A stretch of 64,000 nucleotides of DNA, from the NCBI RefSeq assembly GCF_017487345.1, contig NZ_CP062006.1:310001-374000 (forward strand). Direction: 5' to 3'. Position 1 is the stretch's first letter. Each line of letters opens with the position of its first letter. The notes beneath the pieces were generated by a model. That model was given only the letters and a program-made list of their open reading frames with translations, ran no database searches and had not been told where the DNA came from. The position numbers were made by a program, and so were the translations under genes. This DNA is from Brevundimonas pondensis (lineage in GTDB: Bacteria; Pseudomonadota; Alphaproteobacteria; Caulobacterales; Caulobacteraceae). Shown here one piece after another: positions 15,490-23,936 of this stretch.

Positions 15490-15827
15490 GCGCGGACATT
15501 CTGAAGTTCCCAGCCGCCAAAGCGGGCGAGCTTAGGCCTGTTCCTGCTGTGCCAGGCGACTTGATCGTGGGACGATTGAGGCTCAGCGGTGATTTCGGGG
15601 TGCTGACTGTCGGAGGGGTGGACGACGAAGGCGCGGTGGCAACCTGCCTCGATGTTGATGGCAAGTGCATCGCGATCTCCCGCCTGTTCGATTTGGGACA
15701 GCACTACTTCATCGCTTCCAGCAAGCTATTGACCCCTAAGGGGCGTGCTGAGCTTCCGGGGCTTTGCTCATCTGACATCAGCGCCATCAAGGCCGCATTT
15801 CGAGTTCACGCCGAGGCCGAGTCGTGA
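15486..15827 (+). CDS. Tandem paralogue 1, MSADILKFP protein
   Basis: This 113-residue protein begins MSADILKFP, like the next gene; the first 25 bases of the two genes are nearly the same DNA (15487-15511 equals 15825-15849). The body is small and beta-rich (GDLIVGRLRLSGDFGVLTVG). Coupled to the preceding gene by ATGA and to the paralogue by GTGA. No family known to me. Confidence 0.6.
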   Translation: MSADILKFPAAKAGELRPVPAVPGDLIVGRLRLSGDFGVLTVGGVDDEGAVATCLDVDGKCIAISRLFDLGQHYFIASSKLLTPKGRAELPGLCSSDISAIKAAFRVHAEAES

Positions 15828-16153
15828 GCGCGGACATTCTGAAGTTCCCCACCCCGGCGCCCCGCGTGGCCGGGCGGGACGGCCTTGCGCCCGGCGACCT
15901 GCTGGTGACTTGTTTCAACGACACATTCGGCCTGTGGTGCGCATGGCCGGTGGCGGCCGTTGATGACGACGGCGTGGCGATGGGCGTGCGCCTGATCAAC
16001 GGCCGGGTGCTGGCGGCCGACCGGGTCAGTTGCCGGCCGGACGCCTATGGCTTTCGTCGGGCGGAACATGCCGAGGGCGCGTTCGAGCGTCTGGCCTATC
16101 GCACCTGGCCCTCAGCCGAGGCGGCGTTGGCGGATTTCGGCGGGCCTTGCTGA
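15824..16153 (+). CDS. Tandem paralogue 2, MSADILKFP protein
   Basis: This 109-residue protein starts at a GTG overlapping the previous stop. It shares the N-terminal MSADILKFP with its upstream neighbour and a similar layout (LAPGDLLVTCFNDTFGLWCA, then VDDDGVAMGVRLING), consistent with duplication and divergence. Ends with TGATG overlap into the methyltransferase gene. Function unknown. Confidence 0.6.
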   Translation: MSADILKFPTPAPRVAGRDGLAPGDLLVTCFNDTFGLWCAWPVAAVDDDGVAMGVRLINGRVLAADRVSCRPDAYGFRRAEHAEGAFERLAYRTWPSAEAALADFGGPC

Positions 16154-17256
16154 TGCACGGGGTCCAGCTGTTCTGCGGCGACAGTCGTGAGGTGCTCCGC
16201 CAGTTCGCCGCCTGCTCGATCGACGGCTGCGTGTCGGACCCGCCTTATGCTCTGGCCAGCATCGTTCGGCGGTTCGGATCGGAGAAGGCTGCGCCGGCCC
16301 GCGCCGGGCAGACCGGCGCCTATGCACGGGCCTCGGCCGGATTCATGGGGCAGGCCTGGGACACGGGTGAAACGGCGTTTGATCCGGCCTTCTGGGCCGA
16401 GGTCTGGCGCGTTTTGAAGCCCGGGGCGCATGTCGTCGCGTTCGGCGGGACGCGGACCTATCACCGCTTGGTCTGCGCCATTGAGGACGCTGGGTTCGAA
16501 ATCCGAGATCAGCTGGCGTGGGTCTATGGCAGCGGGTTTCCGAAGTCGCACAATCAGCGCGGCGCTTGGGACGGGTGGGGCACGGCCCTGAAGCCCGCGC
16601 ATGAACCGATCGTTCTGGCGCGCAAGCCGCTGGATGGGACGGTCGATGAGAACCTGCGGCGTTGGGGCGTCGGTGCGCTGAATATCAACGGGTGTAGGAT
16701 CGCTAGCCAGGGCGGTGGGCGCGGCCGGAACGGCGAAGCCTCGGCCGGTCGCAGCTATTCAGATCGAGGCGGCACCAATTACGCCATGAAGCCCGGCCCG
16801 CGTGGCGGGGACGCGCGTCGTCGGTGGCCGGCGAACCTGATCCACGATGGGTCGGATGAAGTGGTTATGGCCTTTCCGGGCGCAGCTGGGGCAAGGGCTG
16901 CGGTTCGGGGCGGCGAGCCCTCCCGTCTGACCAACCATGTGTTCGGCGAGTTCGCGGGTCGTGGTCCGGCGGCCATGCACGACGATGGCGGGTCGGCGGC
17001 CCGGTTCTTCTATGCCGCCAAGGCATCACCTGCGGAGCGAGCAGGGTCCAAGCATCCCACGGTGAAGCCGGTCAGACTGATGCGCTGGCTGTGTCGGATG
17101 ATCGCGCCTCCTGGCGCTGTAATCCTGGACCCGTTCGCAGGATCTGGAACGACCGGTGAGGCCGCGGTCATGGAGGGCCAGCGCGCCCTGCTGATCGAGC
17201 GGGAAGCCCGGTATTGCGCCGACATAGAGCGACGCATGGCGAGGGCGGCTGCATGA
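16153..17256 (+). CDS. Beta-class DNA methyltransferase (N6-adenine or N4-cytosine)
   Basis: This 367-residue methyltransferase has the catalytic motif DPPYALAS near residue 29 before the AdoMet-binding motif DPFAGSGTTGEAAV near residue 330, the order of class-beta enzymes. KHPTVKP, just before motif I, is also typical. The long middle (about residues 150-290) would hold the target-recognition domain and is Gly/Arg-rich. No restriction enzyme is adjacent, so it is an orphan, probably protecting phage DNA or regulating expression. The target sequence cannot be predicted. Confidence 0.88.
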   Translation: MHGVQLFCGDSREVLRQFAACSIDGCVSDPPYALASIVRRFGSEKAAPARAGQTGAYARASAGFMGQAWDTGETAFDPAFWAEVWRVLKPGAHVVAFGGTRTYHRLVCAIEDAGFEIRDQLAWVYGSGFPKSHNQRGAWDGWGTALKPAHEPIVLARKPLDGTVDENLRRWGVGALNINGCRIASQGGGRGRNGEASAGRSYSDRGGTNYAMKPGPRGGDARRRWPANLIHDGSDEVVMAFPGAAGARAAVRGGEPSRLTNHVFGEFAGRGPAAMHDDGGSAARFFYAAKASPAERAGSKHPTVKPVRLMRWLCRMIAPPGAVILDPFAGSGTTGEAAVMEGQRALLIEREARYCADIERRMARAAA

Positions 17257-17747
17257 GCCGGGTCGCCTTGCCGCCGGAAGAGGCGGACCTGTTGAAGCGG
17301 GTGCTGTGCGAGATGCTGGAGCCCAATCGCTGGGACGCGGGGGCGCGTCATCCGTGGCTGCCGCTGGCGCGCGATCTGGCGCGGCGGGGCTTTATGGCCC
17401 TGAGGCCCGACAGGTTCGGCGGCGCCGAGGTGTCGGTGACGGCGGCCGGGGCTCGCGCCCTGATCGAGGCAGGCGTCATCAAGGCCCGCGATCTGGCGGG
17501 CGGAGCGGATCGGTTGATGCGCATGCTGAGCGGCTATCGGGCGGGGTACGAGGCCGGGCGCACCGACCCCAGCCTGGGCGATCTGTCCTGGGGCGCCGTT
17601 CGCGACACGCCCCACAACCGCGCGGCCCTGAACGTCCTGAAACGGCGCGGCCTGATCGAGGAGCGCGCGGCGGCGACGGCGCAGGAGATCGAGCACCTGT
17701 CCGGGTGCCGGATTGTTCGGGCGACCGACGCGGGGATGCGGGCATGA
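17253..17747 (+). CDS. Hypothetical early protein, 164 aa
   Basis: A helical protein with two winged-helix-like segments (PWLPLARDLARRGFMALRPD near residues 35-55, and NRAALNVLKRRGLIEERAAA near residues 122-142). It overlaps the methyltransferase stop and the next start by 4 bp. Function unknown. Confidence 0.6.
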   Translation: MSRVALPPEEADLLKRVLCEMLEPNRWDAGARHPWLPLARDLARRGFMALRPDRFGGAEVSVTAAGARALIEAGVIKARDLAGGADRLMRMLSGYRAGYEAGRTDPSLGDLSWGAVRDTPHNRAALNVLKRRGLIEERAAATAQEIEHLSGCRIVRATDAGMRA

Positions 17748-17977
17748 CGGGCGACCTGTTCGGACATGCGCCCGCCGCCGCGCCGCCGAAGGACGGCGAG
17801 ATCTCGCTGGCGATGACGCTGCACGACCAGTCGGCGGACGCGTGGCTGCTGGCCCCCGGGATCGATCGGCGGGTGGCGAAGTGGGCGCCTAAGAGCCGGT
17901 GCCGGCGGGGCGAAGGTCGAGACGAGAACGTGTGGACCATGCCGGTCTGGATGGCCCGGGACAGGGGCTGGATGTGA
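17744..17977 (+). CDS. Hypothetical early protein, 77 aa
   Basis: The start at 17744 overlaps the previous stop (ATGA). A small, Trp-containing basic protein (KSRCRRGEGRDENVWTMPVW) with no recognised family. Its stop overlaps a possible 22-codon ORF. Confidence 0.55.
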   Translation: MTGDLFGHAPAAAPPKDGEISLAMTLHDQSADAWLLAPGIDRRVAKWAPKSRCRRGEGRDENVWTMPVWMARDRGWM

Positions 17978-18042
17978 GTTTTGAGTTGGGGGCGACGCCG
18001 ATGCTGGCGGGGCTGAGAAGACGGCGTGGAGGACGGCCATGA
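17974..18042 (+). CDS. Possible 22-codon coupling ORF before the replication gene
   Basis: A GTG overlaps the previous stop (GTGA) and the ORF ends with TGA overlapping the next ATG (ATGA at 18039-18042). The product is short with an RRRRGGR basic tail. Its frame-perfect fit between two coupled genes is suggestive, but it may only serve re-initiation or be chance. Confidence 0.3.
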   Translation: MSFELGATPMLAGLRRRRGGRP

Positions 18043-19028
18043 GCGACATCGCCGTGACCTGGGCCAAGGCGCAGGAATGTGTGGACGCCAAGGGCGTGCG
18101 GGACCGGAACGCCAAGCAGACGCTGGTGCATCTGGCCTCCTATGTGGACGCGGCAGGCGAAGGCTGGGCCGCTGTCGGCGTGCTGGCGCTCGAAATGGAC
18201 GTGTCGGAGCGCTCGGTTCAGCGCGGGCTGGCGAAGCTGAAGGCGCTGGGCCTGATCAAGGACACCGGCCGGACCAAGGTATTCGAGAAGCGGGTCTTCC
18301 CGATCTATCAGCTGCCTCTGGACACGGGGCATGCGAACACCATGCGCCGGATCAAGGCTGAGCGGGAGAACGCCCAGAGCAAGGCTTGGGGTGACGCTGG
18401 TGTCACCCCAAGGGCGGGCGTCGGGGTGACGCAGGTGTCACCCCAAGATGTCGCGTCTGTCACCCCTACGGGTGACACGGGTGTCACCCAAATAGGGAAG
18501 GAAAATACTCAAGGGTTAAAACCCTTCGCGGGCGCGCGTGCGTGCAAGGCGGCCTGCGAGGCATGGGGCGACAAGGCCCCGGAGCGCGTCGCTCCGCGTC
18601 ACGTCGAGCGGGCTTGGCTGACCGTGATCGAGAGATCGGGTGTCAGCGACGACCAGCTGCTGGGCGCAGTCCTGGCGGCGGTGGCGCGCGACCCAGACTT
18701 CGGACGCGGCAAGGCGATGAACCTCGACCGCTGGCTGGACGAGGGGCGTTACGAACCTTGGCTGTCGCTGGCTGGTGAAGCCCCGGCGGCGACGGCGTCG
18801 TCGGTCTGGGACGGGCCTCAGGACGTGGCCGTCGCCGTTGTCGGCGCCATGGGCGCGGCGGCGGTGCCAAGCTACCTCGGGCAGGCGCAGTGGGACGGCG
18901 AGCGTCGCGTGGTGTTGGCCTTCACCTCGTTTGCGGCCCAACGGCTGCGTGAGGGTGCGGGGCAGGCGTTGCGGGCTCTGCGAGTGACGGTCGAGGTTGG
19001 CGGACAACGGAGCGTGCGTCATGGCTGA
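18039..19028 (+). CDS. Phage replication initiator-like protein (helix-turn-helix, gene O-like)
   Basis: In this 329-residue protein the N-terminal 90 residues form a winged-helix domain of the phage replication-protein/helicase-loader type (VLALEMDVSERSVQRGLAKL). The middle (about residues 118-150) is a Gly-Val-Thr repeat (GVTPRAGVGVTQV, SVTPTGDTGVTQ) encoded by DNA iterons. The C-terminal part is a separate helical domain. Preceded by GGAGGA with good spacing. The layout, origin repeats inside the initiator gene, parallels lambda O. It would recruit host replication proteins to the phage origin (inference). Confidence 0.75.
   Translation: MSDIAVTWAKAQECVDAKGVRDRNAKQTLVHLASYVDAAGEGWAAVGVLALEMDVSERSVQRGLAKLKALGLIKDTGRTKVFEKRVFPIYQLPLDTGHANTMRRIKAERENAQSKAWGDAGVTPRAGVGVTQVSPQDVASVTPTGDTGVTQIGKENTQGLKPFAGARACKAACEAWGDKAPERVAPRHVERAWLTVIERSGVSDDQLLGAVLAAVARDPDFGRGKAMNLDRWLDEGRYEPWLSLAGEAPAATASSVWDGPQDVAVAVVGAMGAAAVPSYLGQAQWDGERRVVLAFTSFAAQRLREGAGQALRALRVTVEVGGQRSVRHG
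18386..18532. other. Candidate phage replication origin (iterons plus AT-rich stretch)
   Basis: Seven GGGGTGAC/GTCACCCC half-sites lie between 18388 and 18489. They are arranged as hairpin-forming pairs at 18388-18409, 18423-18444, 18459-18476 and 18470-18489. Immediately downstream is an A/T- and purine-rich stretch (about 18490-18532) unusual for this GC-rich region. Iterons beside a melting region inside an initiator gene are the hallmark of lambdoid-type origins. Confidence 0.6.
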
Positions 19029-19860
19029 GGCAGTGAGCGCGGCGGCGAAGATGTTGGCGCAAGCAGCGGGCGACGTGAGCGCGCGGCCTCGGGCTGTGGT
19101 CGAGCCCGATCAGATCATCGTCAACGGACAGGCGCTGAACCGGGCGCAAGCCGAGGCGCTGGAGCGGGCGGCGGTTCTGGCGCAGGGCTCGATCGAAGAG
19201 CGGCGGCAGGCGGCGTCCATGGTACGGCGGGTCGAAGGCCAGCTGGCCAGCGCGCGCGAGGCGGCGGCGGTTGAGGCCGGGATTGTGGACAGCGTCATCG
19301 CTCTGGGCGGCGCTGAGGCGGACGTGACGCTGGAGGTGGTCGAGACCGCCAGCTTTGTCCGCGACACTTATGGGGCGGTGATGCGCCACCAGGGCGAACC
19401 GGTGCTGAAGGTCGAGACCGCCACACGCGCCAAGAGGATCGACGGATTGGAGAGCATGTGGAAGTCGGGCGCGTTGGACGACCAGGCGCTGGCAGACGGG
19501 ATGCTCTATCGCCAGACCGTGGCCAAGGCGCAGGCGTCGGTCGGGTCCAGCCTGAACGAACGTGCCGGCGCGCCGCGCATGAACAGCGACGGTGCGGTGT
19601 GGTCGGCGCTGGATCGCGGCTATGCGGCCCTGAGACTGCGACTGGTCAAAACGGCTGTCGGCGAGGAGCGCGCCATGGCGCTGCTGGATGCGGTCGCGGG
19701 GCGTGGTGTGACGATCTGGTCGCTTGGCGGTGGCGGCGATGTACGCGCCGGCAACATCAAGCGCCTGGCCAAAGCGCTGCAGGTGGCTGGGCCTTTGTTG
19801 AGAACGACGGATGAGCAGTTGAAAAGGGTCTTGCGAATCAGGGCGGCTAAGAGCATGTGA
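19021..19860 (+). CDS. Hypothetical early protein, 279 aa
   Basis: The ATG at 19021 overlaps the end of the replication gene by 8 bp. The N-terminal half is Ala/Glu-rich and probably coiled-coil (RAQAEALERAAVLAQGSIEE). The C-terminal half (ALDRGYAALRLRLVKTAVGE) is helical and contains a Gly-rich turn (SLGGGGD). No family recognised; being last in the early operon it may be an accessory replication or regulatory factor. Confidence 0.6.
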   Translation: MAEAVSAAAKMLAQAAGDVSARPRAVVEPDQIIVNGQALNRAQAEALERAAVLAQGSIEERRQAASMVRRVEGQLASAREAAAVEAGIVDSVIALGGAEADVTLEVVETASFVRDTYGAVMRHQGEPVLKVETATRAKRIDGLESMWKSGALDDQALADGMLYRQTVAKAQASVGSSLNERAGAPRMNSDGAVWSALDRGYAALRLRLVKTAVGEERAMALLDAVAGRGVTIWSLGGGGDVRAGNIKRLAKALQVAGPLLRTTDEQLKRVLRIRAAKSM

Positions 19861-19889
19861 GTCAGCAAGTTCAGAAATGCGCCTTGCAG

Positions 19890-19917
19890 CCCGCCCGACC
19901 TTGTCGCGGCGGGTTTT
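19890..19917 (+). terminator. Rho-independent terminator ending the rightward early operon
   Basis: Stem CCCGCC/GGCGGG (19890-19895 with 19908-19913), 12-nt loop, followed by TTTT. It lies 30 bp after the last early gene and before the HNH gene, marking the early/late boundary. Confidence 0.55.
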
Positions 19918-19934
19918 GCATGTCTGGAGCGCTC

Positions 19935-20309
19935 ATGCCCATCATGCCTCCCACGTTTAGGCCGGCGGGTAATCTGAGCCGCGCCAGCTCTAACCGCGAG
20001 GCGGACAAGCGGCGGGGTTCGGCTAGGGCGCGGGGCTACTCGGCGCGGTGGGACAAGGCATCAGCTGGCTACATCCGTTCCCATCCTCTCTGTCGATACT
20101 GCGAACTGGTCGATGATACGACGGCCGCCACGTTGACTGACCACCTCTATCCTCACCGGGGCGATCAGACGCTTTTCTGGGACCGTTCTTACTGGATCGC
20201 CTCGTGCAAACCTTGCCACGACGGGTTCAAGCAGCGCGTCGAGCGCAAAGGGCGAATGGCCCTCGATCAACTAGCCGTCCGCCTCGGCCTTTCACCCCTC
20301 CAAACCTGA
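19935..20309 (+). CDS. HNH endonuclease
   Basis: The start at 19935 has GGAG 5 nt upstream; in-frame ATGs at 19920 and 19944 are alternatives. The 124-residue product has the zinc-binding CRYC and CKPCH pairs flanking the HNH core (LTDHLYPHRGD), typical of phage HNH nucleases located just upstream of the small terminase gene. Such proteins assist terminase cleavage at cos in HK97-like phages, supporting a cos packaging strategy. Confidence 0.88.
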   Translation: MPIMPPTFRPAGNLSRASSNREADKRRGSARARGYSARWDKASAGYIRSHPLCRYCELVDDTTAATLTDHLYPHRGDQTLFWDRSYWIASCKPCHDGFKQRVERKGRMALDQLAVRLGLSPLQT

Positions 20310-20382
20310 CGGGAGGGGGGGGCAAAAAGTCTGAGATCCTTCGCTTAAGGACCGGCGGGGGCGCACAATTTTTACGCCCGCG

Positions 20383-20402
20383 AGTTTCGTGAAACTTTTT
20401 TT
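20383..20402 (+). terminator. Weak terminator or structured element before terminase genes
   Basis: AGTTTC-GT-GAAACT hairpin (20383-20396) followed by a run of seven Ts. It lies in the 104-bp gap between the HNH and small-terminase genes, which is also the expected place for a cos site. Confidence 0.4.
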
Positions 20403-20413
20403 GGGAGGCTGCC

Positions 20414-20956
20414 ATGCGGAGGGGACCTAAACCGGCTCCGGCCGCAGTGAAGCAAGCGAAGGGCAACCCCGGAAAGCGCCGCATAGGCGCCGATCCGGTT
20501 GCCGATATCGCGGCGGCCGGCGGCGTTGCGCCACCTGAGTGGCTGAAGGGTGGAGGGCTGAAGGCCTGGAACCGGCTGGCACCGAACGTCGCGCGGCTGA
20601 AGCTGCTGACGCCGGTCGATGCCGAGGCATTCGCCCGCTACTGCCGCAACCTGGCGCGCTGGCTGAAGATGCAAGATGAACTGGATCGCGAAGGCGAGAC
20701 GTATGAGAGCGAGAGCGCGCACGGCAAACTGAAGCGGGCGCATCCGGCGTTCCTGATCGGTGACCGGCTGGCGCGGCTGCTGGAGGCGCAGGAGTCGGTG
20801 TTTGGTCTGAACCCGGCGGAGCGTCAGCGGATCTTTGCGGCTCGGTCGATGACGCCAGATCCAGCGGGCGACCTTTTCGGTCCGCGTCGCGAGGAACCGG
20901 CCGCTGCTGTCGAGCGTCCTCAGGAGCCGAAGGGGCCGGTCGGGCTGCTGAACTAA
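20414..20956 (+). CDS. Terminase small subunit, P27 family
   Basis: In this 180-residue protein the N-terminal RRGPKPAP and KGNPGKR start is the hallmark of P27-family small terminases. A helical core follows (VDAEAFARYCRNLARWLKMQ), and the C-terminal part contains LNPAERQRIFA. It recognises the packaging site and recruits the large subunit. A GGGAGG ribosome-binding site precedes the start, and the large subunit begins 1 bp after its stop. Confidence 0.92.
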   Translation: MRRGPKPAPAAVKQAKGNPGKRRIGADPVADIAAAGGVAPPEWLKGGGLKAWNRLAPNVARLKLLTPVDAEAFARYCRNLARWLKMQDELDREGETYESESAHGKLKRAHPAFLIGDRLARLLEAQESVFGLNPAERQRIFAARSMTPDPAGDLFGPRREEPAAAVERPQEPKGPVGLLN

Positions 20957-20957
20957 G

Positions 20958-22604
20958 GTGGCGGAGACATCGTTGCCGGAGCGCCCGGCTTACATCCGGC
21001 CGAATGCGTCCTGGAGCCAAGAGCGGGAGCGCTGGGAGGACGGAGAATACTGGTTTGACGACCGGGCCGGGGCTGCTGCCGTAGGCTTTTTCCACGATCA
21101 CTTGCGATTCACCGAAGGCGAATGGGCTGGCCGACCGTTCAAGCTGGAGCCTTGGCAGGAGAACGATATCGTCCGCCCGCTGTTTGGCTGGAAGCGAGCG
21201 GATGGCACGCGGCAATATCGCCGCTGCATCGTGTGGGTGCCCCGGAAGAACGGGAAAACCGAGCTGGCGGCGGGAGTTGCGCTGCTCGCCCTCGTGGGTG
21301 ACGGTGAGCTCGGCGGACAGGTCTACTCAATCGCCAAAGACAAGGACCAGGCGCGGCTGGTTTTCGCCAAGGCGGGCGCCATGGTGAACCTTTCGCCCAA
21401 GCTGTCGGAACTGCTGGAGACATTCAAACCGTCGATCTACTGCGCGCAGTTGAACGCTGCGTTCAAGCCGCTGTCCGGCAACGCCAGCGGCAAGCATGGG
21501 CTGTCGATGTCTGGGCTGATCGGGGACGAGATCCACGAATGGCCGAATGGAGACCTGTACACGTTCGTTCACCAATCATCGGTGGCGCGGCGTCAGCCCT
21601 TGGAGTTCCTGATCTCCACGGCGGGGCAGCGATCCGGGTTCGGGTGGGAGACTTGGGAATACTGCCAGAAGGTCCGGTCCGGCCTCGTCGACGATCACGA
21701 GACGCTCATCATCGTCTATGCCGCCGACCCTGAAGCGGACTGGACCAACGAGGAGACCTGGCGCGTCGCCAATCCCAACTACGGCGTGAGCGTAAAGGCC
21801 GATTACCTCAGGGCCGAGTGTCGACGCGCTCAAGAATCGCCGCGCCACGAGAACGACTTCAAGCGCTACCATCTCAACCTTTGGACCGAGCAGGCTGTTC
21901 GATGGCTGCCCATGGATCGGTGGCGGAAGCTCGCCGGTCCTATTCACTGGACGGAAATGGAAGCGGCTTGTCGCGGCCGGCGATGCTTCGGCGCCGTCGA
22001 CCTCGCGGCCACGACCGATCTGGCTGCTGAACTGCTGGTGTTTCCGCCCGATAGCGATTTTCCGGCCTGGTGCTTTCTGCCGCGCTTCTTCGTTCCCGCC
22101 GAGAGCATCGCGAACCGGGTTCGTCGCGACCGGGTTCCCTATGATCGATGGGCGCGGGAAGGCGCTCTGATTTCAACAGAAGGCAATGTCGTCGACTATG
22201 ACTTCATCAAGTCTCAGGTCCTCGACGACGCTGAGCAGTTCAGGATCGAGCGGTTCGGCTTCGACCCCTTCAACGCCCTCCAGGTAATGATTCAGTTGGG
22301 CGGCGAGGGGCTGCCGACGGAGAAGGTTCGGCAAGGCTTTCTGACCCTTTCCGGACCATCGAAGGAGCTCGAACGGCTGCTCCTGGGCGACGGCTTCTGG
22401 CATGGGGGCCACCCGGTTCTGGAGTGGTGCGCCAGCAACGTGGCCATCGAGACTGACGCCGCCGGCAACATCAAGCCGAGTAAATCGAAATCCACCGAAC
22501 GGATCGACGGCATTGCCGCCCTGGTGAGCGCGCTCGCCCTGGCGACGTCCGCCGAGATCGCGAAGCCCTCGATCTACGAGGGCCGCGGCATCCGCACCAT
22601 CTGA
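20958..22604 (+). CDS. Terminase large subunit
   Basis: This 548-residue packaging ATPase/nuclease has a Walker A-like VPRKNGKTE near residue 100, Walker B LIGDEIHEW near residue 188, and the nuclease-domain acidic motif VDLAATTDLA near residue 350. It is the HK97-type terminase_1 family. It starts with GTG directly after the small subunit. It drives DNA into the prohead through the portal and cuts the concatemer. Confidence 0.95.
   Translation: MAETSLPERPAYIRPNASWSQERERWEDGEYWFDDRAGAAAVGFFHDHLRFTEGEWAGRPFKLEPWQENDIVRPLFGWKRADGTRQYRRCIVWVPRKNGKTELAAGVALLALVGDGELGGQVYSIAKDKDQARLVFAKAGAMVNLSPKLSELLETFKPSIYCAQLNAAFKPLSGNASGKHGLSMSGLIGDEIHEWPNGDLYTFVHQSSVARRQPLEFLISTAGQRSGFGWETWEYCQKVRSGLVDDHETLIIVYAADPEADWTNEETWRVANPNYGVSVKADYLRAECRRAQESPRHENDFKRYHLNLWTEQAVRWLPMDRWRKLAGPIHWTEMEAACRGRRCFGAVDLAATTDLAAELLVFPPDSDFPAWCFLPRFFVPAESIANRVRRDRVPYDRWAREGALISTEGNVVDYDFIKSQVLDDAEQFRIERFGFDPFNALQVMIQLGGEGLPTEKVRQGFLTLSGPSKELERLLLGDGFWHGGHPVLEWCASNVAIETDAAGNIKPSKSKSTERIDGIAALVSALALATSAEIAKPSIYEGRGIRTI
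22110..22125 (+). repeat. Dispersed motif, variant copy 5
   Basis: GCGAACCGGGTTCGTC in the large terminase gene; identical to the 40980-40995 copy. Confidence 0.45.
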
Positions 22605-22613
22605 GGAGGCTGC

Positions 22614-23936
22614 ATGAGCTTGCTTTCACGCCTCTTCGGCGGCGCTGCCGCGACGGCGCAATCCGCCGTGCCTGTGGTTCAGGCCCAGGGCGGGGCGACG
22701 GCTTTCCACGACCTGAACGACCCGCGCGTGATCGAGTATCTGCGCGACGGCCTGACGGCCGGCGGCATGCACGTCACCGTCGAACAGGCCCTGCGGAACA
22801 CGACCGTGTTCCGCTGCGTCGACCTGATCTGCAGCAGCGTCGCCATGCTGCCGCTGAACCTTCACCGAGAGACCGCCGACGGCGACTTCGTGAAGGCCAC
22901 GGAACACCCTGTCCAGCGCCTCCTGCGCCGCAAGCCCAATGGCTGGCAGACCCCGTTCGAGTTCAAGGGGCTGATGCAGTATCGGGCGCTGACCCACGAC
23001 AAGGGCGCCGTCGCTCTGATCGTCCGCACCGGCTCAAAGCCCTCGGCTCTGCTGCCGCTCAATCCTGACCGCGTCGACGTGAAGATCGGCGACGACTTCG
23101 AGGTCACCTATACCTACCTGCGCAAGAGCGGCGGTCGGGTGAAGCTGGCGCCGGAAGATGTGTTCCACCTCCGTGGCCTGACCTTCGATGGGATCAACGG
23201 CATCTCGCGCGTCCGCCGCGCCGCCGAGGCTATCGGCATCGCCCTGCAGGCCGAACGCGCGACGGCCGCGCTGTTCAAGAACGGCACCTTCGCCTCCGGC
23301 GCCCTGAAAATTCCGAACGAGCTTTCGCCCGAGGCATATGAACGGCTGAAGATCAGCTGGAACGAGCGGCATCAGGGCGCGGAGAACGCCGGGTCGACCC
23401 CGTTGCTGGAGGGCGGCGCCGAGTATCAGGCGTTCGCCCAGACCGCGCGCGAGGCGCAGACCATAGAGAGCCGGCGCTTTCAGGTTGAGGAAATCCTGCG
23501 GACCTTCGGCGTTCCGCGCCCGCTGGCCATGCTGGATGACACCGGCTGGGGGACCGGCATCGAGCAGTTGTCCATCGGCTTTGTCCGGTTCGGCCTGAAC
23601 CCGTGGTTCACCGCCTGGCAGGAGGCCATCGGCCGCTCGCTGCTGACCGACGCCGAAGCCGACCACGACGCCAAGTTCAACCCCGCCGCCCTGCTGAACG
23701 GAACCATGAAGGATCAGTACGACGCGTTCGCGAAGGCGAGCGGCGCTGGTGGTCACAAGCCGTGGATGACGCCGAACGAAATCCGGAAGCTGCTGAACAT
23801 GCCCGCGCATCCGGACGGCAACCGACTGGAGGCCGCGTCGGGCAAGGCTGCTCCGATCTCCGAAGACACCGAAGCCGATGCCGCCGCCACCAAGGCCCTG
23901 GCGAAGCGCAAGCCCGTGGAGACCGACAATGACTGA
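22614..23936 (+). CDS. HK97-family portal protein
   Basis: This 440-residue protein has the conserved portal segments VFRCVDLICSSVAMLPLNLH, KSGGRVKLAPEDVFHLRG and FGVPRPLAMLDD. The dodecameric portal forms the DNA entry vertex and the head-tail joining site. The start has GAGGAGG upstream; the end overlaps the protease start by 8 bp. Confidence 0.95.
   Translation: MSLLSRLFGGAAATAQSAVPVVQAQGGATAFHDLNDPRVIEYLRDGLTAGGMHVTVEQALRNTTVFRCVDLICSSVAMLPLNLHRETADGDFVKATEHPVQRLLRRKPNGWQTPFEFKGLMQYRALTHDKGAVALIVRTGSKPSALLPLNPDRVDVKIGDDFEVTYTYLRKSGGRVKLAPEDVFHLRGLTFDGINGISRVRRAAEAIGIALQAERATAALFKNGTFASGALKIPNELSPEAYERLKISWNERHQGAENAGSTPLLEGGAEYQAFAQTAREAQTIESRRFQVEEILRTFGVPRPLAMLDDTGWGTGIEQLSIGFVRFGLNPWFTAWQEAIGRSLLTDAEADHDAKFNPAALLNGTMKDQYDAFAKASGAGGHKPWMTPNEIRKLLNMPAHPDGNRLEAASGKAAPISEDTEADAAATKALAKRKPVETDND

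Noticed and set aside
16153-17256. Restriction-modification system
   Set aside because: No restriction endonuclease gene is adjacent; the HNH protein is in the packaging position.
18386-18490. CRISPR-like repeat array
   Set aside because: The repeats are inverted half-sites with short irregular spacing inside a coding gene, not direct repeats with uniform spacers; no cas genes in the window.
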